A DNA stretch of 64,000 bases from positions 1 to 64,000 of the IMG/VR virus record IMGVR_UViG_3300021371_000006; one strand, given 5' to 3'. The translations under genes and the position numbers were made by a program. Every line of letters starts with the position of its first letter. Within the stretch, counting starts at the first letter, position 1. Under the pieces are notes generated by a model. That model saw only the letters and a program-made list of their open reading frames with translations, was not told where the DNA came from and searched no databases. This document shows, in pieces, positions 7,162 to 15,045 of this stretch. Source of the DNA: a virus.

Positions 7162-7515
7162 ATGGAAGACTTTGAAGAAAAATATAGTTTACTCGTAAAG
7201 TACATGTTACCTTCAGTACATAAATGTATTGATAAGATTGAGTTTGATGGATTTGTTTCTGGTAGTGAATCGTTAGTTCGCCACCCACCCAAAGATGACT
7301 TTGAGAGAAGAATGAATGATAAATTTAACGAATATATCACCCCTAAAATTAAAGTTAGTGTTAAAGAAGATTGTAAAGGAATGAGAGGAATAGGCAGTAT
7401 GGGAGTGAAGGGGGATATTTTTGCTAAGTTAACGGAAATACATTCTACATTTTTTAACGATAAGAAATTAAATGCTAATATTAGGTATATAGATATGGTA
7501 CCTTTTATTAAATGA
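7162..7515 (+). CDS. Unknown 117-residue protein
   Basis: A charged, soluble protein with no signal peptide and no leader of the L-x-E type at its start. The middle has a Lys/Asp/Glu-rich ERRMNDKFNEY segment and a Gly-rich GMRGIGSMGVKGD turn. The start is supported by a TATTTATC element 11 bases upstream. The DUF5675 gene begins 7 bases after its stop, so the two probably share a transcript. No family recognised. Confidence 0.65.
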   Translation: MEDFEEKYSLLVKYMLPSVHKCIDKIEFDGFVSGSESLVRHPPKDDFERRMNDKFNEYITPKIKVSVKEDCKGMRGIGSMGVKGDIFAKLTEIHSTFFNDKKLNANIRYIDMVPFIK

Positions 7516-7522
7516 TTAATAT

Positions 7523-8071
7523 ATGAAACTAGAAGTATTAAGAATATCAAGTGAGGGGACATCAACTAATGGGATTTTATTTGATGTAACTGACGGTAAA
7601 CGTAAGTTTCTATCTTATACTTTGGAAGATGAGTATAGAGATGAAAAGGTATCAGGTAAGACACGGGTACCATCAGGAACATACAACGTAACTCTTAGAA
7701 CAGAAGGAGGTATGAACCAAGATTATAATGAACGATTTGGTACAGACTTTAATAAGGGGATGTTATGGGTTAGGGATGTACCAGGATTTGAATATATTTT
7801 AATTCATATTGGAAATACTGCTGAGGATACATCAGGATGTCTATTAGTAGGTGATTCACAAAACAATAATCAAATTACAGAATATGGTTTCATAGGGTCA
7901 TCAACAAATAACTATAAAAGAATTTACCCCCCTATATCTCAGGTTCTTCTTGACGGGGGTAAAGTAGAGATTACGTATATAGATTATGACGGGGACGTCG
8001 ACACGGAAGTATGTCCCCCTTATGAGAAGAAGGTAACGATTCCTTTAGAAATCACTGTTAGTATTAAATAA
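7523..8071 (+). CDS. DUF5675 family protein
   Basis: 182 residues. The core (about residues 25-115) has the family's pattern: a TLED...RVPSGTY block, then W-x-RDVPGFEYILIHIGN, then the DTSGCLLVG box with conserved His, Asp and Cys. These residues recall L,D-transpeptidase-like folds, but no activity is proven for the family as far as I know. DUF5675 proteins are common in phages and prophages of Bacteroidota. It may act on peptidoglycan or as a virion accessory protein. Confidence 0.75.
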   Translation: MKLEVLRISSEGTSTNGILFDVTDGKRKFLSYTLEDEYRDEKVSGKTRVPSGTYNVTLRTEGGMNQDYNERFGTDFNKGMLWVRDVPGFEYILIHIGNTAEDTSGCLLVGDSQNNNQITEYGFIGSSTNNYKRIYPPISQVLLDGGKVEITYIDYDGDVDTEVCPPYEKKVTIPLEITVSIK

Positions 8072-8078
8072 TTTAATA

Positions 8079-8086
8079 TATTTATT
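8079..8086 (+). promoter_or_regulatory. TATTTATT late-promoter-like element
   Basis: 11 bases before the ATG at 8090. Confidence 0.45.
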
Positions 8087-8089
8087 GGT

Positions 8090-8245
8090 ATGAATAATCT
8101 CTCACAAGTTAAGGACATGTTATATATTCTCAAGGAAAGGGGTACCACTCATTTTCAGATACCTACGACTAACGGTGTTAATTTCAGTGTCGACAGTATT
8201 ATTAAGGAAATCGAGGATTTGGAATTTATTAACGGTAATCGTTAA
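8090..8245 (+). CDS. Small 51-residue protein
   Basis: It starts MNNLSQVKDMLYILKERG and ends DLEFINGNR. It looks like a small alpha/beta protein with no membrane segment. It begins 18 bases after the DUF5675 stop and has its own TATTTATT element at the favoured 11-base spacing, which supports a real start. Function unknown. Confidence 0.55.
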   Translation: MNNLSQVKDMLYILKERGTTHFQIPTTNGVNFSVDSIIKEIEDLEFINGNR

Positions 8246-8317
8246 GTTTCTTCATATATCATCTATTTACAAGTATTTTATCATTTTATATATTATATAA
8301 AACTAAAATTATATATT

Positions 8318-8683
8318 ATGAAAAAGTATTTAACACTTGCCAACTTAGGTTGGTTATTTACGGCGTTTGTTGCTGTTATGTTGGGAATGGGAGGATTCTC
8401 TAAAATCTTCGGTACAGAAGAGATGGTAAACAATTTTACATTTATGAACTTAACCCCTTACCTTACTATGGTGGGTATTCTTGAAGTTCTTGGTGTTATT
8501 TTGTTTGTATACCCCCGTACTTCATTATATGGTTCCGTTCTTTTGGGTTCCATTATGACGGGAGCTGTGGTCATGCATCTCTCTATGATGGGGGGTTCAG
8601 GAGTTATGGCACCTATTATGTTGGGTTCATTTGCCTTTATTGGTTATATCCTTCGTGATGAAACTTATCTCCGTAGAGCGTAA
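8318..8683 (+). CDS. DoxX-like membrane protein
   Basis: 121 residues, four hydrophobic helices, with GGFSKIFG near the end of helix 1 and a FVYPRTSLYG loop before helix 3, as in DoxX/DoxD-like small membrane proteins. In bacteria this family is linked to quinone or redox functions in the inner membrane, though roles vary. A terminator follows at 8705. It resembles a gene taken from a host. Its role for the phage is unknown. Confidence 0.7.
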   Translation: MKKYLTLANLGWLFTAFVAVMLGMGGFSKIFGTEEMVNNFTFMNLTPYLTMVGILEVLGVILFVYPRTSLYGSVLLGSIMTGAVVMHLSMMGGSGVMAPIMLGSFAFIGYILRDETYLRRA

Positions 8684-8704
8684 TCCTATTACGTTTGTAA
8701 ATTT

Positions 8705-8735
8705 AACCCCCTTTCTTCGGTTTGGGGGTTTTATT
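8705..8735 (+). terminator. Intrinsic terminator
   Basis: AACCCCC ... GGGGGTT stem then TTATTTT, 20 bases after the DoxX-like gene. Confidence 0.7.
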
Positions 8736-8792
8736 TTGCTTATTTGTTTGTAAATCTCTCTGATGCCGGATTACCGAAAAATTTTTTTCCGT

Positions 8793-8887
8793 CCTTTCGG
8801 ACGTGTTTTTTTCGTTCTTACGCCGGAAATTTTTTTTCGACTTTCTTATGGGACTTATATATGAGGTTCTTTAAGATAATGTGGGTT
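8793..8887 (+). repeat. 95-bp imperfect direct repeat, copy 1
   Basis: It aligns without gaps to 9716-9810 over 95 bp, from CCTTTCGG to GGGTT, including CGGAAATTTTTTTT and CTTTCTTATGGGACTT. The two copies flank the leader-bearing gene at 8920. T8-T9 tracts and a short CCGTCC/GGACG hairpin suggest a terminator or RNA element. Confidence 0.7.
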
Positions 8888-8893
8888 TGGATA

Positions 8894-8901
8894 TATTTAT
8901 T
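8894..8901 (+). promoter_or_regulatory. TATTTATT late-promoter-like element
   Basis: 26 bases before the ATG at 8920, just after the repeat at 8793-8887. Confidence 0.45.
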
Positions 8902-8919
8902 ATTATAAAATAACAAATC

Positions 8920-9627
8920 ATGAAACATTTATTAAACAATTTATCTGAAGAAGAAAAGAACTCCATTCGTGAGCAACACGAAGGAGGTATGAAAATTATT
9001 AATGAAAACTTCCATAAAATGGTAAGTAAGAAATTGGGGGATGTTGACCTATATATTAACGAACAACAATCGACTAAGGTTCTCGGACCATTTAAACATC
9101 AAAATATTTATATGACCGCTAGTTTTGGTTCTAACACTGTTTATGTGGTTAAATTGGACCGTGATGCTTGTATGGCCGGCTCTAAAGGACTTGATGATGT
9201 AATGTTGAATCCTGAGAAATTCCGTGAACATGGGAACCATATACCTGGGACTCTCTATCCGCCAACTAATGGTAAATGTGCTGATAAGACAGATACATTT
9301 TTACCGGGTAACAAGTATTACATTTCTCAGAAATTTGGTAAAAGCATGCATATACCAAATAAGAGACAAAATAATGAAACATTCATGTTGTCAACAAACG
9401 GAGAGCAAGGATATAATACTCCTGAAGAAGCGAAAAAAGCTATAAGTAATATGATTAATCCACGAGGTGAAAAAGGTAGACAAGTTTCAAATTACACCGA
9501 TGATGAGGGTAATAAGATTAAAACCGTAGATAAGTATAACCGTAAAGGTGACTTAAAAAAGGTAAAACAAAAACTTACAACTACTTCAGGAGAAGTTAGT
9601 AAAACGAAAAAGGGTACTGGTTTATAA
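8920..9627 (+). CDS. Leader-bearing protein of unknown function
   Basis: 235 residues. The N-terminus is nearly that of the 5875 protein (MKHLLNNLSEEEKNSIREQH), with I-R-E followed by Q at the presumed cleavage point. The body is different: a beta-rich middle containing FGSNTVYVVKLDRDAC, then a Lys-rich tail (residues 190-235) with many KKVKQK-type clusters that could bind DNA. The gene is bracketed by two copies of a 95-bp repeat. I infer a packaged, perhaps DNA-associated protein; no enzyme motif is seen. Confidence 0.7.
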   Translation: MKHLLNNLSEEEKNSIREQHEGGMKIINENFHKMVSKKLGDVDLYINEQQSTKVLGPFKHQNIYMTASFGSNTVYVVKLDRDACMAGSKGLDDVMLNPEKFREHGNHIPGTLYPPTNGKCADKTDTFLPGNKYYISQKFGKSMHIPNKRQNNETFMLSTNGEQGYNTPEEAKKAISNMINPRGEKGRQVSNYTDDEGNKIKTVDKYNRKGDLKKVKQKLTTTSGEVSKTKKGTGL

Positions 9628-9715
9628 TATGAAAAAGAAAATTAAACAAACCATTTGGCAGTATTGGATAAAACCTTGGCATTCTTTATGAACGATTTTG
9701 AAGAATAATATAAGA

Positions 9716-9810
9716 CCTTTCGGTCGTTGTTTTTTCTTTCGTATGACGGAAATTTTTTTTGGACTTTCTTATGGGACTTACTTTAGTGACTCTTTAAGAT
9801 AATTTGGGTT
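9716..9810 (+). repeat. 95-bp imperfect direct repeat, copy 2
   Basis: Second copy of 8793-8887, lying 3' of the gene at 8920. About four in five positions match. Confidence 0.7.
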
Positions 9811-9877
9811 GTCTTTTTTCTTTCTTGTGGAGGGTTTTTTTATTTACTATCATTTTTATATATGATATTATTGTTAT

Positions 9878-10333
9878 ATGGATAGTAAAAAAGGAAAGAT
9901 AGGATTTACTGCGGGTAATTTTGATTTATTACACCCCGGTTACATTTATACGTTTGAAACGGCTAAAGAACATTGTGATTACTTTATGGTATTTTTGCAA
10001 AGTGACCCCTCTGAAACAAGGAACACTAAGTATAAACCTGTAATACCCTTGTATGAACGATATAAGACCCTTATGTCGATAAAATATGTCGATGAGGTGG
10101 TTTGCTATCAGACGGAAGAAGAACTCCTCGAATTGATGACCTTTTATAAGCCTGACATTCGTATATTGGGTGATGATTATATCGGTAAAAGATATACAGG
10201 TGACCACTTACCTATTGACGTTATCTATACTACTCGTTCACATAACTGGTCTACGACTAAGATTAAGGACTTAATTACTATACAAACCATTAAACAGAAT
10301 CCACAAATTATTAATAGAGTAGAAAATGAGTAA
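9878..10333 (+). CDS. Cytidylyltransferase-like nucleotidyltransferase
   Basis: 151 residues, the usual length for the TagD/RfaE C-terminal fold. The pattern FTAGNFDLLHPGY at residues 11-24 is the HxGH nucleotide-binding region, with Tyr in place of the second His. RYKTLMSIKYVDEVV and a late STTKI motif are also typical. Family members join CTP or ATP to glycerol-phosphate, ethanolamine-phosphate or heptose-phosphate. The HPGY change may alter activity. In phages such genes are thought to modify surface sugars or cofactors; the substrate here is unknown. The next small gene overlaps its stop by 8 bases. Confidence 0.75.
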   Translation: MDSKKGKIGFTAGNFDLLHPGYIYTFETAKEHCDYFMVFLQSDPSETRNTKYKPVIPLYERYKTLMSIKYVDEVVCYQTEEELLELMTFYKPDIRILGDDYIGKRYTGDHLPIDVIYTTRSHNWSTTKIKDLITIQTIKQNPQIINRVENE

Positions 10334-10469
10334 TAAAGAATATCACCACCTACCTATTTCCGTAATAACAAAATGGATTATAGATGAAAAGCTTAATGAG
10401 CAACAACTCGGTAGAAGACTTAGAGAACATTATTGGGACGTAAGAGATGAACTTAAGAATGAAAAATAA
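10326..10469 (+). CDS. Small 47-residue protein
   Basis: Starts MSNKEYHHLPISVITKW and continues LNEQQLGRRLREHYWD; helical, charged, no membrane segment. The start overlaps the end of the nucleotidyltransferase gene by 8 bases, a typical translational coupling arrangement. A terminator follows at 10484. Function unknown. Confidence 0.6.
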   Translation: MSNKEYHHLPISVITKWIIDEKLNEQQLGRRLREHYWDVRDELKNEK

Positions 10470-10483
10470 ATGTTTTAATTAAG

Positions 10484-10510
10484 AAAAATCCTCATTAATG
10501 GGGATTTTTC
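10484..10510 (+). terminator. Intrinsic terminator
   Basis: AAAAATCCTCATT/AATGGGGATTTTT hairpin with a T run. Confidence 0.7.
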
Positions 10511-10521
10511 ATTTATAAAAG

Positions 10522-10529
10522 TATTTATA
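10522..10529 (+). promoter_or_regulatory. TATTTATA late-promoter-like element
   Basis: 23 bases before the ATG at 10545. Confidence 0.5.
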
Positions 10530-10544
10530 GTAAAACTTATTGTT

Positions 10545-11237
10545 ATGGGAAAAAGAATCATACTATCCGAAAATGAAAAACTGAGTATACAGAGTCTATA
10601 TAAGGGTTTATTAAATGAACAAGAGAAAGTCGTATCTCCACCAATGACCGACGCTCCACCAAAAAAAGAAGTACCTGTAAAAAAATACTTACCAATTGCT
10701 GACGAATTTTGTCAAGTATTGGTCGGTAAAGGACAACTTAAGAGAGGTGCTAAAGGTGAGTTGGTTAAGTTATTTCAAGAAGCGTTAAACGCATGTGGTA
10801 TCGAACCTCTACAACCATTAGTTGTTGATGGTATCTTTGGAAGTATGACTAAGGATGTTGTTGAAGCATTTCAAGGAAAAAATGGACTTAAAGTTGACGG
10901 TGGTATCGGACCTGAAACTACAGGTAAATTATGTGAATTAGGTTGTATCCCTAAAGAAATTTGTGATAAGTGTAAAGGTGGTGGTCAAATAGGTACTGTA
11001 CCAGTTAAAGACGGTGGTATCAATGTGGACTGTGAGAAAGTACAAGGATGTATATCTAAGTTTATGGGAGGACTAAAAGAGGATTTCTGTATTGATGAAG
11101 ATAAAATAAAAGGTTTGCTACAATGTGTTGGTATAGGACAATGTTTTGAAGGAGGTAAAGTACCACCAAGAGATAAGATTAACAAACCTGATTTTCCATC
11201 TAAACCCGATTTTCCATCCTCGATGATGAAGGCATAA
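10545..11237 (+). CDS. Leader-bearing peptidoglycan-binding protein
   Basis: 230 residues. Residues 1-28 are a leader of the SENEKLSIQSLYKGLLNEQ type, with L-N-E followed by Q. Residues about 48-130 form a peptidoglycan-binding domain (PG_binding_1): LKRGAKGELVKLFQEAL, then VDGIFGSMTKDVVEAFQ and VDGGIGPETTGKL. Cys-rich segments follow (EICDKCKGGG, DCEKVQGC) and a Pro/Lys/Asp tail. No catalytic domain is seen, so it probably anchors something to the cell wall. The spanin-like pair follows 15 bases later, which suggests a lysis or entry role. Confidence 0.75.
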   Translation: MGKRIILSENEKLSIQSLYKGLLNEQEKVVSPPMTDAPPKKEVPVKKYLPIADEFCQVLVGKGQLKRGAKGELVKLFQEALNACGIEPLQPLVVDGIFGSMTKDVVEAFQGKNGLKVDGGIGPETTGKLCELGCIPKEICDKCKGGGQIGTVPVKDGGINVDCEKVQGCISKFMGGLKEDFCIDEDKIKGLLQCVGIGQCFEGGKVPPRDKINKPDFPSKPDFPSSMMKA

Positions 11238-11252
11238 ATCATATGGTGAAGT

Positions 11253-11630
11253 ATGAAAAATGTTAGGTTAATTTCCTTAGGAGTCGGATTACTAATAGGA
11301 GGTATATTAGGCGGAGTTGCGGTTTGGTCCATGACTAAAAATTTTGTAGATAAGGCTGTTATGGCTGCTGAAGAAAGATTTGATTCTTTATTAGAAGAAG
11401 AGAAAGACAAGTTACAGGATAAAGTTGATGACGCAACTAAATTAAAAGAACGTTTAGAGGTTACTTTAGTTGAAACCGAGTCGAAGGTAGATAGTTTAAA
11501 CACTACAATTCAAAACAGGAATAAACAGATAGATAAGTTAAAAAAAGATTATGATAAGACACTTAATGGTATCGACAATATGTCTCATAATGAGCTTTCC
11601 GATTTTTTCGCAAAGCGATACAGTGAGTGA
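11253..11630 (+). CDS. Inner-membrane spanin-like (Rz-like) protein
   Basis: 125 residues. One N-terminal membrane helix (about residues 5-26, with GGILGGVAVW) is followed by a long coiled coil (residues 35-105) and a short tail ending FAKRYSE. This is the shape of i-spanins, which link the inner membrane to an outer-membrane partner and fuse the membranes at lysis. The next gene starts inside its 3' end in another frame, as with Rz/Rz1 pairs. The assignment rests on architecture, not on sequence identity. Confidence 0.6.
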   Translation: MKNVRLISLGVGLLIGGILGGVAVWSMTKNFVDKAVMAAEERFDSLLEEEKDKLQDKVDDATKLKERLEVTLVETESKVDSLNTTIQNRNKQIDKLKKDYDKTLNGIDNMSHNELSDFFAKRYSE

Positions 11631-11964
11631 AGACTTAGTTTGCATTCCAACAATCCAAGCCAAACAAATCGCTAGTGATTTAATTAAGTATGATTTGTGT
11701 AAAATGGAAGTAGACTCCCTTTTATCTCAAGTAAATGATTTGAATAGTATTGTAGAACAGAACAATATATTAATTGATAAATTTAAAACGACTACAGATT
11801 CTTTGATGTTCATAAATCAAGGTTTAATTGATAAGACTACTTACCAATCTTTAGAAATTGTATCTAAAGAGGATAAAATAAAAAGATTAAGAAACACACG
11901 TAATGTCACAATATTAACCACCGTATTAACGGCTATTTTACCTGTAGTATTAAGTAATGAATAA
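11551..11964 (+). CDS. Spanin-partner-like exported protein, overlapping start
   Basis: 137 residues if it starts at 11551; an ATG at 11566 gives 132. Signal peptide VSTICLIMSFPIFSQ, then VCIPTIQAKQIASDLIKYDLC, a coiled coil (residues 50-110) and a C-terminal hydrophobic helix, VTILTTVLTAILPVVL. The CIPT...A..IA.DL pattern recurs next to Rz-like genes in Bacteroidota phages as I recall it. It overlaps the preceding gene by 80 bases in a different frame. It has two potential membrane anchors and no lipobox, so it is not a classical Rz1. Confidence 0.6.
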   Translation: MIRHLMVSTICLIMSFPIFSQSDTVSEDLVCIPTIQAKQIASDLIKYDLCKMEVDSLLSQVNDLNSIVEQNNILIDKFKTTTDSLMFINQGLIDKTTYQSLEIVSKEDKIKRLRNTRNVTILTTVLTAILPVVLSNE

Positions 11965-11969
11965 TTAAT

Positions 11970-12722
11970 ATGTCACCATCACTAAAATTTATTATACAAA
12001 CTGACTTAGATAGTAATCTATACGTATTATATAGAAAATTAAGGTCTTTATTTTTAGAAAACGGATTTACTGAATCTGAAATACTTAGAGTTACAGACGC
12101 TCCGGATTCTATATGGTCGGAACATTACAAAATTCAAAATGAGTTTAGTAATATTAGAAATTCTTTGAAAAAGTATGGTATGATAGACGATGAAAATCTT
12201 CCATCTGATGTTAGTGAATACTTAGAAAATAAAATGAAAGAGATTGATGATGAGATATCGTTGGATGGTAACAAAGGGTATTATAAAAGTGAATTTGGTT
12301 TATTTAATGAGTCTGTAGAATTCAATAAACTTGAGAATCTTATAAGAGATAAACTAAATAAAGATGCATTTGAAAACAACTATGTTGAAGACAATAGAAT
12401 ATATTGGGATGGTGAAACCGATGTAAATGAGTCCGTAAACGGTGTATGGCAAGTCGATAGTGTGGAGATAGTATCTTCAGAAAAAGAAGGGTGTGATTTA
12501 ATAGTACATATGGTAATAAGCCCTGTGAGTGAACACTCATTTGTATTTTATGAGGATATGGGTAAAGATTTTGACATACACGCGGAACCACATAGTGTCA
12601 CACTTCGTTATTTTCAGGATGCTTCGTGGGTGATTGATAGAGTAGAAAAATCGGTGAAAAACAGGATGAATAAGTTCTTCCCATTCCATGAGTCTTGTAT
12701 AAAATTACATTTCGAATCATAA
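11970..12722 (+). CDS. Unknown acidic 250-residue protein
   Basis: Soluble, with a helical N-terminal half (residues 10-130) and a beta-rich C-terminal half with VWQVDSVEIV and CDLIVHMVISP strands. It starts 5 bases after the spanin-partner gene, so it is probably in the same late transcript. No leader, signal or membrane segment, and no family recognised. Confidence 0.65.
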   Translation: MSPSLKFIIQTDLDSNLYVLYRKLRSLFLENGFTESEILRVTDAPDSIWSEHYKIQNEFSNIRNSLKKYGMIDDENLPSDVSEYLENKMKEIDDEISLDGNKGYYKSEFGLFNESVEFNKLENLIRDKLNKDAFENNYVEDNRIYWDGETDVNESVNGVWQVDSVEIVSSEKEGCDLIVHMVISPVSEHSFVFYEDMGKDFDIHAEPHSVTLRYFQDASWVIDRVEKSVKNRMNKFFPFHESCIKLHFES

Positions 12723-12791
12723 TAAAATGTATAAAGTAATGTAAAGGTTCTGTAATCGCCAAAAAACTTTAAAGTTTTTACATAAGTCTTA

Positions 12792-12799
12792 TATTTATA
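12792..12799 (+). promoter_or_regulatory. TATTTATA late-promoter-like element
   Basis: 22 bases before the ATG at 12814. A palindrome, AAAACTTTAAAGTTTT, lies just upstream. Confidence 0.5.
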
Positions 12800-12813
12800 A
12801 TAAAAATACTATT

Positions 12814-13242
12814 ATGGCAAAAATTATAAAACTTAAGGAATCAGATTTAGAAAATATCATAAAAAGAGTTCTTGCGGAGCAAGAAGAAGAGGCTACCGAA
12901 CAGGTTGTTGATAGATTAAAAGCAAAAGTTGCCGGAGGTGTTGGAGCAGTAAAAGCAAGACAACAAAACAGAAAATCTTTTAGAGATACTAAGAAAAGTT
13001 ACGTAAAAACAGGAAAACCAAAAGAACTACCAAAAGGTCAAAACCCAAAGGAAGAAAAGGTAAAGGCAGAACTTAAATCATTAGTTAGAAGTATGGATAA
13101 TGATGTTAAAAATGCTTTGAAAAATATCGATAGAGTTGTTCCGAATGTTGATGGAATGTCTAATGAGATGGCACAGGCGATTCAGAATTATAAAAATAAT
13201 TTAAATAACATATTAGCACTAAATAAAATACTTACATCATGA
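12814..13242 (+). CDS. Leader-bearing basic protein
   Basis: 142 residues. The leader KLKESDLENIIKRVLAEQ (residues 6-23) is almost the same as in the next gene, and has L-A-E followed by Q. The mature part would be strongly basic (KARQQNRKSFRDTKKSY, KTGKPKELPKGQNPK), with a helical, more neutral C-terminal half. This composition fits a DNA-condensing internal head protein, which is an inference. The next gene overlaps by an ATGA (13239-13242). Confidence 0.7.
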   Translation: MAKIIKLKESDLENIIKRVLAEQEEEATEQVVDRLKAKVAGGVGAVKARQQNRKSFRDTKKSYVKTGKPKELPKGQNPKEEKVKAELKSLVRSMDNDVKNALKNIDRVVPNVDGMSNEMAQAIQNYKNNLNNILALNKILTS

Positions 13243-13490
13243 AAAAAATTATTAAACTTAAGGAATCAGATTTAGAAAATATTGTAAAAAGAGTTCTTGC
13301 AGAGCAAGGAGAAGTCGAAATGGACATGGATATGGAAGTAGAAGACGAAGAAGAAGGTGATGCAATTGAAATCACTTTGGACCATATCGCAATGTTATTA
13401 AAAGATGGTGAGTGTTCTTGCAGTGGTCAGAAATTAGTCTTGGACTTAGAAGGTGGTCACGAAGAAGACGAAGACGAAGACGAAGATTAA
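13239..13490 (+). CDS. Leader-bearing acidic protein
   Basis: 83 residues. Leader KLKESDLENIVKRVLAEQ (residues 6-23), matching the preceding gene at 16 of 18 positions, then an unrelated acidic body with long Asp/Glu runs at residues 27-40 and 74-83, and two Cys (CSC). Adjacent genes with one leader, but a basic body in one and an acidic body in the other, argue that the leader is a portable signal rather than a common domain. A terminator follows. Confidence 0.7.
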   Translation: MKKIIKLKESDLENIVKRVLAEQGEVEMDMDMEVEDEEEGDAIEITLDHIAMLLKDGECSCSGQKLVLDLEGGHEEDEDEDED

Positions 13491-13491
13491 T

Positions 13492-13517
13492 AAAAATCCT
13501 TCTAATAGGGAATTTTT
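13492..13517 (+). terminator. Intrinsic terminator
   Basis: AAAAATCC/GGAATTTTT hairpin followed by T7. Confidence 0.6.
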
Positions 13518-13525
13518 TTACTGTT

Positions 13526-14554
13526 ATGGATAAAAGTCACTTTAATAAGGTACTGAGTATTGCTAAATTATTGTATAAGGACAAAGACCCTTGGGAGAAC
13601 AGTTCAAACTACGACATTTACGACTATCCGATACCACACCCTTTAATATCAATTGTGGGAAACCACGATTTTTTAACAGCATTATTGTTTCAAAATAAAG
13701 AAACTTTTGATGATTGGGGTAACATGGAAGATAAAGATATTATCATACCAAAACTCAAAAAATATAAGATAAGAACTGAATTTTCAGGTACTGAGGTAGT
13801 AAGAAGAACGTACCAAGATGAGGTTGAAGCGTATGATGAGTATGACTTAAAAAACGCCTTAAATAATTGTGACCCTTGTTATGATGAAGGAGAAGAGGTT
13901 GATGTCGACTGGCTGGACCGAGAGGGTGATTGGAATATAATTGATATGGAACAGATATCTGAGGATGTAAATCGTATAAAAAATATGATGAACGTTATTT
14001 CTGAGAGTAAAATGTCTGAAATTAACCTCGAAAGTTACAAAAAAAAAGCCATAGAACAGGGAAATAACAAGTGGGTCGAGATTTTAGACCGTTTTCCTGA
14101 TGAATTTCAGAGAGAAATCATCGATGAAAGACCTGAAGGGTCAAAAAGTGACATAAATTTGATAAAAAATTGGGAGCTAGACCCAAATTACCCAATAACT
14201 ATGAATTTATTGAACTTATTACAGACAGATTCAGTAAAAGAGTCAATCGGAAGGACTCCAAGACATGTTATGGAGATGATTAAGACCAACCCAAAGTATA
14301 GACTGGAGTTAGAAGACGTACAACACATCTCAGATACCGAAATTGGAAGTAAATTTGGTCTAAAATCTGGTGAAATATTCGACCAAAATCCCGAAAGATA
14401 CGAAGAATACATTAATTATGACCCAAAAACTGCAGAACCGTCAACAATGGTTAATGGAGAGTTATATTGGGGGGTAGGAAGACTAATTGCGGCACTTTTA
14501 AGAGGTGATATGACTCTAAAAGTGTGGTCAGTAATGGACAATAGAGGGGTATAA
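13526..14554 (+). CDS. Unknown 342-residue protein
   Basis: The ATG at 13526 is chosen because the frame upstream runs in an Arg-rich shadow of the preceding acidic gene. Soluble and acidic. An internal segment near residue 160 (NVISESKMSEINLESY) resembles the leader peptides in style. Later segments (LNLLQTDSVKESIGRTPRHVMEMI, KYRLELEDVQHI and ELYWGVGRLIAALLRGD as separate blocks) give no family I recognise. Possibly a virion or nuclease-like protein; no motif settles it. Confidence 0.65.
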   Translation: MDKSHFNKVLSIAKLLYKDKDPWENSSNYDIYDYPIPHPLISIVGNHDFLTALLFQNKETFDDWGNMEDKDIIIPKLKKYKIRTEFSGTEVVRRTYQDEVEAYDEYDLKNALNNCDPCYDEGEEVDVDWLDREGDWNIIDMEQISEDVNRIKNMMNVISESKMSEINLESYKKKAIEQGNNKWVEILDRFPDEFQREIIDERPEGSKSDINLIKNWELDPNYPITMNLLNLLQTDSVKESIGRTPRHVMEMIKTNPKYRLELEDVQHISDTEIGSKFGLKSGEIFDQNPERYEEYINYDPKTAEPSTMVNGELYWGVGRLIAALLRGDMTLKVWSVMDNRGV

Positions 14555-14610
14555 ACAGATTTTACGGTTTAAGGACACTTACAATCGGTAAAAAGGTTAT
14601 GGGTCTTAAA

Positions 14611-15045
14611 TTAGTTTTGTAGGGTGTGGTATAGATAACCAGTATTACTATCGTCATATAGTGAATAGGTTTCGTTATCATCTAAAGTTACATCCAGTTG
14701 AACGTAACAGCTATTAAATGATTGTACCATAATTGTGAAGCTCTCACCGACCCCTAAAGTATAAGTTTCTGTAGTGTCTACTACCGTGGTGTAAATAGGA
14801 GTTAATACTGTATCTGTCCAAGTAGGAGCCATAACTAGAGCACCAACACCTAAGTTACCATAAAAAGTCAATTCAACCTCGACATCTCGGTTCATACTGT
14901 TGAAAAGTTCAATATTACTCAACTCTTCCTGATTATTGGTTAAACTATCGACTTGTGGGGTGATTAATGGTTCGGTGAGGTAAGTTTCTTTTGTACATCC
15001 GAATAAAATTATAACTGATAAGGTAATAAAAAGGTATTTTTTCAT
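14611..15045 (-). CDS. Lipoprotein of unknown function
   Basis: 144 residues. MKKYLFITLSVIILFGC is a lipoprotein signal with Cys17 as the lipid site. The mature part is acidic and beta-rich (VEVELTFYGNLGVGALV, TYTLGVGESFTIMVQS), like a small Ig- or lipocalin-type domain. A host-type promoter lies at 15073-15103. It would be placed in the host envelope; superinfection exclusion is one possibility but nothing in the sequence proves it. Confidence 0.7.
   Translation of the reverse strand: MKKYLFITLSVIILFGCTKETYLTEPLITPQVDSLTNNQEELSNIELFNSMNRDVEVELTFYGNLGVGALVMAPTWTDTVLTPIYTTVVDTTETYTLGVGESFTIMVQSFNSCYVQLDVTLDDNETYSLYDDSNTGYLYHTLQN

Noticed and set aside
9629-9691. 20-codon frame (MKKKIKQTIWQYWIKPWHSL) after the 8920 gene
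   Set aside because: Very short, no separate signal and no second line of evidence; it could be real but cannot be supported.
13412-13525. Longer start for the gene at 13526
   Set aside because: The added residues are an Arg run that is only a shadow of the Glu/Asp codons of the preceding gene.
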